Positions 25,098 through 35,165 of a DNA stretch of 64,000 nt are shown piece by piece. Where the stretch lies: positions 2,203,001-2,267,000 of the forward strand of contig JAZGTH010000100.1 in NCBI GenBank assembly GCA_036877525.1, written 5' to 3'. This DNA comes from Chromobotia macracanthus (Eukaryota > Chordata > Actinopteri > Cypriniformes > Botiidae). Under the pieces are notes generated by a model. It did no database searches and had not been told where the DNA came from. It saw only the letters and a list, made by a program, of their open reading frames with translations. How positions within the stretch are numbered: position 1 is the stretch's first letter; every line of letters begins with the position of its first letter. Made by a program: the position numbers and the translations under genes.

Positions 25098-25597
25098 TGT
25101 TAATTGAGTTTACCAGCTCTTCCCCAGTCTGACTTTTATAAAATATATATTTACATACAACAGATTACTCTCAATATATGAAGCTGCAGAACAATGGATC
25201 AATCACTGATCATTTATCCCCTATTTTTCTTTTCATCAAAGTCGTTGTTGAGAAGCATTTTACTTCTGTAGTTATTTATTATCATTATGTTTTTTTGACA
25301 CTGATCGGGGTGTGGCCCAATCGATCCTAATAACTTACAGCTCAAATGCGTTTTCTCCTGAACGTATTGCTAACATCAGACTATAGTACACCACGTATTA
25401 TACAATTATTGTCATTTTTTAATGAAATCGACAACACAGATTAGATTAGATTTTTTTACTTTTAAACTATGACATTGAAACGAGTACTGCTTATAATTGA
25501 AATCTCCAGGCGATAAAGACGTATAATGATTATAAATAAAAATAATAAAAAAATTATTTTGTTTAGGACAGATTAGGGAAAGCCACTGTGACTTACC

Positions 25598-25870
25598 GGA
25601 GATGTGCGTCTCGTCCTCCACCGTATCGAGGTCAAACCCTTGCCGTGGTCACCGCTCAGAGATGCCGGACCGAAACATCCACGACTGGGCGTGGCTCAGA
25701 ACCCCCGTCCGGTCTGAGAAATCTTCAAATCCTACTACGTTAAAGGCATGACTCATAAATATTAATTAGTCTACGTAGCTGTAGGCTTGAAGGATGTGGG
25801 CGGGGCGTAATTAATATTCATGAGCTGTAAATTTGCGTCCGACTTGACAAGCGACCGGGTTCAAGTCTTG
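25598..25870 (-). promoter_or_regulatory. tagln3 5' UTR exon and promoter
   Basis: A minus-strand donor (cg|gtaagt) at 25597 marks the end of a 5' UTR exon. Upstream lie a GC box (gggcggggc, 25798-25806) and two oppositely oriented AT-rich sites, 25751-25769 (actcataaatattaattag) and 25808-25826 (taattaatattcatgagct), that resemble POU/homeodomain sites. Their arrangement is seen; the factor is inference. Confidence 0.5.
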
Positions 25871-27198
25871 AGAAATCATGCGTATGAACAGGACACTGTG
25901 GTACAGAAACAGCCAAAACGACAATAATAATAAATATTAACACTGAATATTAACAATAATAAAACAGCGGTATAATCTTGCGCTTCTCCTTTCAGTAATT
26001 CAGAACCAAGCCCATTTTCAATTAGATTAAGAGCAATTAGTGATGCATGTAAACTGCAGGGGAAAATACGGTGTAATATTGTGTAGTGTGTGATATACGA
26101 AACGAAAACATGTCACCTCTCAAATAACTACTGAAATATTTAGGCAAAAATTTTAAGCTATCTCCTGAAAAGCTCCATTGACAAAAAATAAACCTACAAA
26201 GGCCTATAGGCTGAGCAAGAAATTGAAAACAAATTGTATCTGAAATATTTAATTTTTGTTTTTAATAACAAATGACCTACATTTGTTTTGGCACTGTGAG
26301 GCAAATAACTGTATTTGTACATACAAGACGTTTATACAAATGGTTTGCTGCTTTAATCCTAAAGATATAATAGTGCTTCTAGTAAGCAAGTTCTGTTATA
26401 TTAATGGCATCTAAATTATGTAGGACAAAAACATTACATTATTGTTCAACTGTTTGGCCATGCTTTGTTTCTTATGATACAGTACACATAAAAACACACT
26501 ATTTCACTGTATAACCATCTGAAGTTGTAGAAGCATGAACAGATAAAGAAAGGTCAGGCTGGTATATAAGCAAAAATAAGCTCATCGGTCAAGGATTGGG
26601 GGATGTAGAGAAGCCCCCGGCCCATTGAACACAGTCCAACACTGATCACGCATGTTAATAAACAACCAAGCAATTCCTAGAGCAGTGGCCCAATACATCC
26701 TCCAAACAAATTGAGCGCAGGGGGGCATACAGAATTGAAAGGTCATCTTTGATGTAGTGTTTCCAATACCGTGCTCGCTGGGCATTCAGGTGGATTCATT
26801 TAACAGTATACACACGGCTAATTCCTTATAAAATATTAGCATTAATGAACAGTGTTTAATCACTGATAGTTGTATTGGTATACAGAAGTTTTAATTTCCA
26901 CAAAACTGTGTGAAATTTGGCTGAAAAGGTCCATCTACAGACTATAATCAGTGGAAGTAACACAGCAGCTTTTCTGAGAGGTTGAACAGCACAAATTGCA
27001 CCGAGTAAACATGTAAAAGACATGTGACTGATAACTACTGGGAAGGCATAAGGGTTTTAAGGTCCAATTTTCCTCTAACAGTTCACCTTTTCCCACATTC
27101 ACATCTCCCACATTCCCACATGCAGGACAAAATAAGAAGAGTGTGATTGGCACAAAGTAGGAGAGGATTTTAAGGTTCCTTGGTAACCCCACTGTGGA
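25871..27198. other. Spacer, no confirmed gene
   Basis: AT-rich spacer. The only unusual item is a 67-codon minus-strand frame at 26582-26785 with one hydrophobic segment, which I cannot assign to any family and which may be chance. Confidence 0.4.
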
Positions 27199-28481
27199 TC
27201 ACACCAGAGTGGCAGGCTTATTTATGAGGTCATCAATGGTGTAGACTATAAGTTTGATGTCATCTTTCTCAGCCATGTGATGTTGCTCATGGCGACAGGA
27301 TGATGTCGGGGCTTAGCTTGCACTCGGCCACCTGCATGGAGATGTGTTAGGGCACGTCCTCATCCTTCATGAATGAGACGCACAGGGCAGGTGATGGGGA
27401 TGGGGCTCTGCAGGATGCAGTGGTTCTCCACCTCACGCAGGACGTCCATACTCACAGTGTAAATGTCCTCTTCGTTACTATTCATGGGGTTCGTCCATGC
27501 ACCCTTCTCCTCACATTCTTTCCTAACCTAAACAACACATTAACCATTGGACCATACACTGGTCAATTACCAATTTTAAACATTTCTGGATGCTTGTCAT
27601 TGTGATCTTGAATCTCACCTCTATAGGAATTGTCTTAAAGGCTGTAACAAAATGATCTGCTGCTGTGGAAACGCCTACCAACACTTTTGTCTTCTCTGTC
27701 TTGTCAAATGTTATGAGATGATACTCACACTCTCGATTACAGAAATCTCAGCCAATGAGTGAGTCCCAATGAAAGTACTTTTGCAAGCCGTGTTGAATAC
27801 CATTGAAAATATTAGTGATCTCTAGTGGTCACTGTTTGAAATGTCTGGACAACAAGACTACACATAGAACAAGATCATTCAAAAATTCTATGTAACAGAT
27901 CAAATATTTGAGTGTATAGTCTCAGTTATAAGAAGAAATCTACTGAGAAAGAGAAAAAAAGTCTTTACTGAGTTACTTACATTATGGCATCACTAGTAAT
28001 TAAGCAAAATCTCTAGTTTAACAATCCATTTTAGTATTACCTGGGGTCCTTCAGCAAGCTCATCCAACATAAATAGGATGTCTTTCTTCCAGGTCCCAAT
28101 AGTGCCTTTTGCAAATACACCCTCAGAAGCTCCATGGCCCGAGCAATCAAACCAAGAATTAAGATTATTACTGTGTCCATACATACAAACAAACTGTATA
28201 TACACCATTGGCAGATAAACACCTCAGGTAGGCATGACCCAGTGATTTGCAGAACTTTTACAGGGCTTCTGGCCCTGGAAAAGGTGTGGCATTGGGAAGC
28301 ATGTGAAGAGGGCTGCCACACCTCCTTCAGTTCTTTTCTGCAAGCGTGGTTGCCAGGTTTGCAACCTATATGCTTTTGTTTACTTAAAATTACCCTGCAA
28401 AACTTTTAATCGGACTTTTTCGACAGCTTCATTGCTCAAAAGAATGAGTCTCCAACAGCACCTCAGCACCACGGCTGCCAT
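27199..28481 (-). pseudogene. abhd10: Broken abhd10 (mitochondrial alpha/beta hydrolase)
   Basis: ABHD10 is a mitochondrial serine hydrolase (acyl-glucuronide esterase, depalmitoylase). Remnant exons keep the gene's order: 28394-28481 (possible start, MAAVVLRCCWR), about 28223-28345 (frame-shifted, then KFCKSLGHAYLR), 28041-28152 (FDCSGHGASEG...LDELAEGPQ), about 27619-27720 (VGVSTAADHFV) and 27199-27527 (DIYTVSMDVLREVENHCILQ, TCPVRLIH, ending MAEKDDIKLIVYTIDDLI). Damage: a stop within the second exon's frame, loss of the AG acceptor before 28152, an unrecognisable GSSLGGW nucleophile region, a TGA straight after RLIHE, a TAA in place of the W of DVPW, and further frame changes before the C-terminus. 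It is beside tagln3 as in human. It cannot encode an active enzyme. Confidence 0.92.
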
Positions 28482-29181
28482 GCTGCTTCACCCACCGCAC
28501 AAACAACGCCAGAATACCTGGGTTGCCATGTTTTGGAACAGATATAAAATCCTCCTTTTTTTTCCTGTGTTGCCAAATAAACTTCAGTCTATGTAAGGGC
28601 ACAGTAAGGGCAATACAGTTTTGAGATTCATTATTTTAAGTTTTGTTACATTAAGTTCTTTATAAAAACAATTTTGAAAATCTTAAAATGGGCGATAAAC
28701 ACAAACCGCTACCACAAAAAACAATATTGTAATCATATTTAATAAATATATCATATTATCTATATCTACTTTCTCAAAAGAATTATCTTTTTTCAAAAAA
28801 GAGTAATAAGAGTTTTAACTTAAAAAACAAAAGGAGCAAATGTTAATGATTGGTTGCCACCTACCAACATTACTAAGCTTATGGGCTATTTAGGGTTTTT
28901 AAAATGATACAGTTTGGGCAGATATATGTAGGGCAGAGAAAAATGTAATTGCGATTTTGTTTCTAAATAAAATTTTAAATGCGATTTAACTGGTTGACTG
29001 TTACTTAATATATTAAGCCTGTTGCCCTGTTAGCTTTCTTACTGGGAGACTTCTGACATTAGCTTAGAACATCTTAGGATAACATTTGTACATTGTGTTA
29101 ATTATCATTGTTTAATAATTTTATTAACTTTAATTTTATTTCTTTTTTATTTTATCACACTGTTAGCACATTACACAACAT
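28482..29181. other. Spacer between abhd10 and acot9 remnants
   Basis: AT-rich; no gene or clear repeat recognised. Confidence 0.4.
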
Positions 29182-29893
29182 TCAACACTGGTTTCTCATT
29201 GCTCCATCAAAGCGTCTCTTTCCATCCAGGTACAGCATGGACTCTACAGATGACCAAATGATTTGTTAACAAATAGCATTTTAAATAGATTACGTATATA
29301 TGTAAACATATTTACATATATATAAAACATTATATACACATTAATTTAACATAACATAACATTGATTTTCTTATACATGCTGCCAGTGTAAATAAATGTG
29401 TTATTATATTGATATGGAATATCAGACCTCCATGGCTCTGTGGTAGTAATTCAGTCATCAGAAGAATGATTAACATCTTCACAAGAAATATTCAGCTTCT
29501 CCACTTACGCAAATTCACAAGTTCACAGGCCTTTCTCAACAGAAAACCACCAAATAACCTGTTGAAGATATTTCTTTCCTGTGTGAAGAAGCAAATTAAA
29601 GCCACACAAATGAATCATTATTTATAATAATTCATTTATTTTAATAAATAATACAGGCCCTTGCTAAAGAGCGAGTAAATGTATGGTAGATATAGCAGAT
29701 TATTATTTACATGTTGCTACAGTACCTGACACTTATGAGAGTTGACGTATTTCTCTCTCAAAGCAGGTTGGCTACTCAGAAGAAGGTGAACCTCAATTTC
29801 ACTGTCCTTCATGCTTCTTGCAGGCAGTTTATCTGGACTTTGAACAAGACACTGGCTCAATGATGAGCACTCAGCCAAAGCTTGCTGATGTCT
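29182..29893 (-). pseudogene. acot9: acot9 remnant (acyl-CoA thioesterase 9), most exons missing
   Basis: ACOT9 is a mitochondrial double-hotdog acyl-CoA thioesterase of about 430 residues. Three exon pieces survive in order on the minus strand: 29726-29893 (DKLPARSMKDSEIEV...ALREKYV, open, with an AG acceptor and gtact donor), 29509-29584 (TQERNIFNRLFGGFLLRKA, from the second hotdog, followed by gtaagt) and 29182-29243 (ESMLYLDGKRRFDG, with an acceptor and a stop shortly after). The exons for the whole first hotdog and much of the second are absent; only about 140 bases separate the first two pieces. It sits beside sat1, as ACOT9 does in human Xp22. The surviving exons are well preserved, suggesting deletion rather than long drift. 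Confidence 0.88.
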
Positions 29894-30386
29894 CTGTTTA
29901 AATGCAGAAAACAAATAATGTATTGTTAAATTTCTGATTTCTGTGCAATTGGATTTTCAATTCAATTGCTTGTTCCAGCATATATGGTGTTGAACTACCC
30001 TACCAATATTTGATGGCTGTAAAATACAAACAAAAATACATATAGACAGAAATAGAGTAACAGTACTACTACTTTTTTTTAATTGTGGCAGTCATCTTGG
30101 AGTTATACTGACACCTAGTGATGTGGATGTAGCATCACAGAAACACAAAGGTTATCAGTTACCAAAGATATTGTAGAAATGCACTATTGGCAGTCAGCCA
30201 CAATAAATGTATTTTTATGAGCCAAATTGTCCAATTATAGTGGGTTTATATATAAATATAACCAAAACTTAATTCCACATTACAATATGGAATGTCACAC
30301 TATGTTATAAAAATATGTTACATCAGTTGCATACTGCCATATGGTGGACGGTCCAAGTACCTCCCTCAGTCTCTTGCGAACTTGTG

Positions 30387-30387
<1 letters not shown>

Positions 30388-30420
<33 letters not shown>
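30388..30420. repeat. (CA)n microsatellite
   Basis: CA run with one AA interruption. Confidence 0.9.
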
Positions 30421-30421
<1 letters not shown>

Positions 30422-31631
30422 TTATAGAACAGTAGTTAGTCAACGGTGGACAGTCTTATGGGTGAAACATGGTAACGCCTGTAGGAAAACTATGCTTTGA
30501 TCAATTAAGCAACAACAAGTAAATACATAAAAACTACAAGAAATATGACATATGACAAATACATGCAAATATATATGGCAAAACAGAAAGAGAAATTACA
30601 ACAGGCTCAACAGAAAGGAATGTAGACTAGACTGCTTGAACAGACTGCTAACCAATGGCAGGGCGGGTCATTTAACATAGGCGTGAAAAATGAAACACAA
30701 CAAATGTCAAATGTACTAAGCACCACATGTATATCCTTAAAAAACAACAGTCACATAGAAAGTAGGGGTCTATTTACAGCCCCCAGGAGCTGTACAGACA
30801 TCCAGAATTATAGGGGCAATCAGAGTGACTTTAAATTATTTTCTATTTTACCCATTGCTCACTACAAAACATTTTTCTGTTTCTGTGTTCAGGACTTGGC
30901 ACAGTGGTTGCGATATGTTAGATTTAGAATTAACTATCAAACTGTTAAATTATGGCAGTGAAGTGCACCTAAACCACTTTCCAAAAACATTAAAAATTCA
31001 CTGCAATGGGAAAATTACTTTGTACAATGCAATGTACACACATATCAACAGTACCCAATTGTAAACCTATATAAATACAGGTGTTTTGTATACAGGATGT
31101 ATCACGCTCAACAGATTTGGAGTGACAGGTTTCTGTACAATTACCTTCAACCATATCGCATATCTTTATCCTTTGCAAAGACATGTGACCCAGGGAAGTC
31201 TCTGCACATTAAGGAAGCTGCAGACCTCAGGACCCCATATCAATAAAGTAAGAGGACATAAAAAAAAGAAAAATAGAAACTTTTTGCAGAAATAAGCAGT
31301 AAATATAACTCGAAATGTTGTTGTTCACTCACCACTTGTATAATAGCAACCGATTCTTCATTCAGATATAAATCTGTACAGGTTTTGCAAATGACTTGCA
31401 AATGACTATGTATCGCAACGTGCTTACTGCTGTACGGACGTTTTTTGAAGTGGTCAAATAAAAAAAAAGAAATACAAAATATAAGAAAGTAAAATAACAA
31501 AAAATCTCTCTCTCTCTCATATATATATATATACATCGATCTATCTATCTATACATGCATACATGCATGGAAATGCATACATATATACATATAGTTCACC
31601 AAACTATATATATAAAATATATAAATATATG

Positions 31632-31830
<199 letters not shown>

Positions 31831-32304
31831 ACATACAAGGAGTCACATATAATCACACAAATATCACATTTCATCACTTTGGATAATAACAGTCGGGTTG
31901 TCTGTTGCAGGTGACAGCTTGCCTTGCACAACTTCCGGTTTCACTTCCTGTGTCGTGGGCGAGGCTAAACTACCACATTCACCATTATAAATGCGCAACA
32001 TTTCCGCCATAACGGTCCAATTTCTACCGTAATCACGGACGTTATGTTTTGCAAGTTATAAACGTTATCACCGAAATATTAAAGTGCTGAAACCCATTCT
32101 TAAAACCAACATCTGACACGAATTTCCTTTATTTTTCTATCATTGGGCTTGAACGATGTAACCGTTTCACTAGCATCTTCTCATCCTTTTTTAACCCCAG
32201 CCTATGATTTGCCACGACCATATAAAAACAACAGTGTCGTGACGTAGTCTGAACCGACAGATACTATTGGTCAGAAATGTGAGAAAACCTTATTGTGGTC
32301 ACCA

Positions 32305-32331
32305 AGCCCCTCCCCTCCCGTTCAATATAAG
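32305..32331 (+). promoter_or_regulatory. sat1 core promoter candidate
   Basis: A CT-rich block (cccctcccctcccg) is followed by a TATA-like ATATAA at 32325-32330, about 200 bases before the sat1 start codon. This spacing fits a short 5' UTR. Confidence 0.5.
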
Positions 32332-32528
32332 CCGGAGCTGATAAACAAAGGACGTTTACTACAGCCAGGTGAAACGGCCGGGTTAGCTGCTGCATGCGAG
32401 TCTCTTACAGGACAATCCCAGACTGATATCGGAGGATAATAATCTGGGACGCGAATGAAGAAACACCTTTTGCTTCACTTCACATATAGAGGACTAGTGA
32501 GAAAAGGGAAAAAGAGTAAGAGAAGAAA

Positions 32529-34157
32529 ATGGCCCGTTTTAATTTGCGTAAAGCGGAGCCCCAAGACGTGGCTGACATATTGCGACTCATAAAGGTACAC
32601 TTGCTTCACCGCCTCAAATTAAAGTATTTTCACATGCCTGCTGGGATGGCAGAGCATGCAGGCGAGACGTTTTATAAAGTGCCATATATGCCAAAAAATG
32701 ATTTCTTTGAAATGCTGCCAAAAATATCACATTATAAAAGTGAACACCACACGAACGATGCTATGTGTTTCAAGTTAAACGACTTAAGAAATGGTTTATG
32801 GCATTGATGAAATACTCGTGAAGTGTGACGATGGGGATGCCTCTGTTGTTTGCATGTAAACATGCCCAAGGCCCACCTCCTGCACAACTTTCTCCATTTT
32901 ATAGTGCCAAAAGCATCTTAACTCAGACTTGCGTGTTTGCTCTGTAGGAACTGGCTAAGCATGAAGAAATGGAAGACCAAGTCATATTAACTGAGAAAGG
33001 TGAGATGAACACTGTGAATTTGACCAACAGTTGGACAGCTTTGACATTAACGGGGATTTGTGTTTAGATCTGCTCGAAGATGGATTTGGAGACCACCCCT
33101 TCTACCACTGCGTGGTCGCGGAGGTGCCAGCCGAGCATCAGAGAGTCGAGGGTAAAGCAACACCACCACCACCACCATATGGCATTAAAGCAATTCGTGA
33201 CATTGAACTTTTTATCAGCTGTTTATACCTCTGAAGAGCACATGTACATGTTGTGTCCTTTTCAACGCAGACGTTTAACCTTAAAGCTGCAATCCGTATC
33301 TTCTGCGATTTTATCTTTCCAACAGATAGAGGCAAAGTGCTTTACGTATTTACGTATGTTGATTTGCGTAGTCAAACTGAGATTTCCCACGAAATCCGAC
33401 CCCTCAGCCTACATGTATAAATAATAATTATTATATGAATTAATTATGACTTGTGTGTTTGCTCAATAACTGTTTCTTGTTTATTCTTAACCAAGGAAAG
33501 TGTTAACAGCATTAAAAGTTAAATCCTGTAAGACACCTGTTGTCATTTACAGGTTATTCAGTCATTGGATTTGCCATGTACTACTTCACCTACGACCCTT
33601 GGATTGGAAAGCTGCTTTACCTTGAAGATTTTTACGTGATGAAAGAGTACAGAGGTAAAAATCTGGATGTCATTTACGTCTTTTAGCAAAACCATGTATG
33701 TCCTCAATTTCTTTGTTTTCATACTTTACATAGGTTTTGGAATTGGGTCTGAAATCCTAAGAACCCTCAGTGATGTAAGTTTTTGTATCATTGAAACTCT
33801 AATAACGGACTAATCCATGCATGAGTCAAAACAAAGTGTGTAATTTCCGACACAATACAAACAACCAGTTTGTATATTTACAGATACATAAAAGTAACTG
33901 TGCTGTGCTTGATTTGGCAGCGTAAGTGTTTTGCACTGCCTGTTTTTACACTGAGCAACCATAAATAGTTTGGTTTCCTCTTTCAGACAGCTGTGAAGAA
34001 TCGATGCAGCAGCATGCACTTCATTGTGGCCGAGTCAAACAAGGCATCCATCGACTTTTACAAGCGCCGCGGGGCCTCAGACCTCTCGCTGCAGGAGGGT
34101 TGGCGACTTTTCAGGATTGATAAGGAGAATCTCTTAAAAATGTCAGCAGAAGAGTGA
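32529..34157 (+). CDS. sat1: Spermidine/spermine N1-acetyltransferase 1
   Basis: Cytosolic GNAT-family enzyme that acetylates spermidine and spermine with acetyl-CoA, the rate-limiting step of polyamine catabolism. Six coding exons join in phase: 32529-32594 (MARFNLRKAEPQDVADILRL), 32948-32999, 33068-33151, 33553-33654, 33734-33774 and 33987-34157. The product is 171 residues, exactly the length of human SAT1. Conserved GNAT parts are visible: YYFTYDPWIGKLLYLEDFYV (strands beta4-5), RGFGIGSEIL (acetyl-CoA pyrophosphate loop) and FYKRRGASDLS. The end is KMSAEE. The start is the first ATG after the TATA-like box. It stands between the acot9 remnant and apoo, as in human Xp22. Mammalian SAT1 is controlled by a poison exon in intron 3; the 400-bp intron 3 here was inspected without a convincing equivalent. 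Confidence 0.97.
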
Positions 34158-34413
34158 GCTGGCCCGAAGATCCAGTGATGTAGGAGGGACTTGGAACATT
34201 TTACACCCATTTCTCAGTTCAAATATTTCTTTTACCTAATTTAGTCGTGGGCATTACTCATAAAAAATAACCAGGAACCACTTGATTTTGAGATGAAACT
34301 AAATTTTCATTATTCTTTGACAAAGATTGTTGCTGTATTTGTTCTCATTTCAGTAACATTCTATCATTTGTATTAATTTCTTATCAGGAGTCACGTGTAT
34401 TCTGTTTTGATGC

Positions 34414-34419
34414 ATTAAA
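34414..34419 (+). terminator. Candidate poly(A) signal of sat1
   Basis: ATTAAA about 260 bases after the sat1 stop; the variant hexamer is common in vertebrates. Confidence 0.5.
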
Positions 34420-35165
34420 ATAGTTTTAATGAAGTGTCTTTTGTTTGATAATATACATAAGCTTTTCCACCCAGTTCAGACCTGAAAGTCACAGTGAGCG
34501 AAGACACTGGTTTAATTACTTGAGTAAAGCAGCATAAGACTGACACGTCGCTGTAAATGACCATTGCATGGATTATATAGTGCCTTTTGTTTATGTTTAT
34601 GCTGAGTTCATATAACACAGGAAAATCTCTTACCAATGTGTACTATGAATGCTTGTGAGGATTTTAAAATCCTCACATTTGAAATCTGATCTTAGTTTAG
34701 CAGTAGAGGAATGCATTTGAGAAAGCGAGCGTTTCTGCAGAAATCTTTGCAAATACAATCGGACCCATCCGTGAGGCCAGTGATCTTAAAGTGATTATAT
34801 GCAGAGAAATGTTTCTTGGATACAGTAAAGATAACGGCTACCTCAGACAAGTATTGAAGCTCTTCAATTTGGTCCAAGTCATTATTATTGCAATAGAAAT
34901 GGATGCTTTACACAACAATTAATACTGTAACAAATTAATAAATACTGTAAATAATACACTGTACTTACATTTACATATTGCTCAGAACACATTCACTCTA
35001 AATAGACAATAGCATTAGTGACAAAACATGAAGTAAAATATAAAGTAACAGGAAACCCGCTCGGCACTGTGCTGCAGCAAATTCCAATGACCAGATCAGC
35101 GCATTGATAAGAGAACCAAATCCAGGTGGAAAGCAAAGACTCCTTATCACACTTACTGCTTTGTC
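34420..35165. other. Convergent spacer between sat1 and apoo
   Basis: The 3' ends of sat1 (plus) and apoo (minus) face each other across this AT-rich stretch. No gene is seen; its right part should be apoo 3' UTR. Confidence 0.5.

Noticed and set aside
33157..33178. Run of CAC codons that would read as poly-His just after sat1 exon 3
   Set aside because: It is intronic; in the sat1 frame it reads as proline codons followed by a stop, so it is a CAC microsatellite.
33271..33353. Possible poison exon in sat1 intron 3 (acceptor at 33270, donor at 33354)
   Set aside because: Position fits the known mammalian regulation, but its core is a piece of a dispersed repeat also seen at 19372 and 62071, and the donor is weak.
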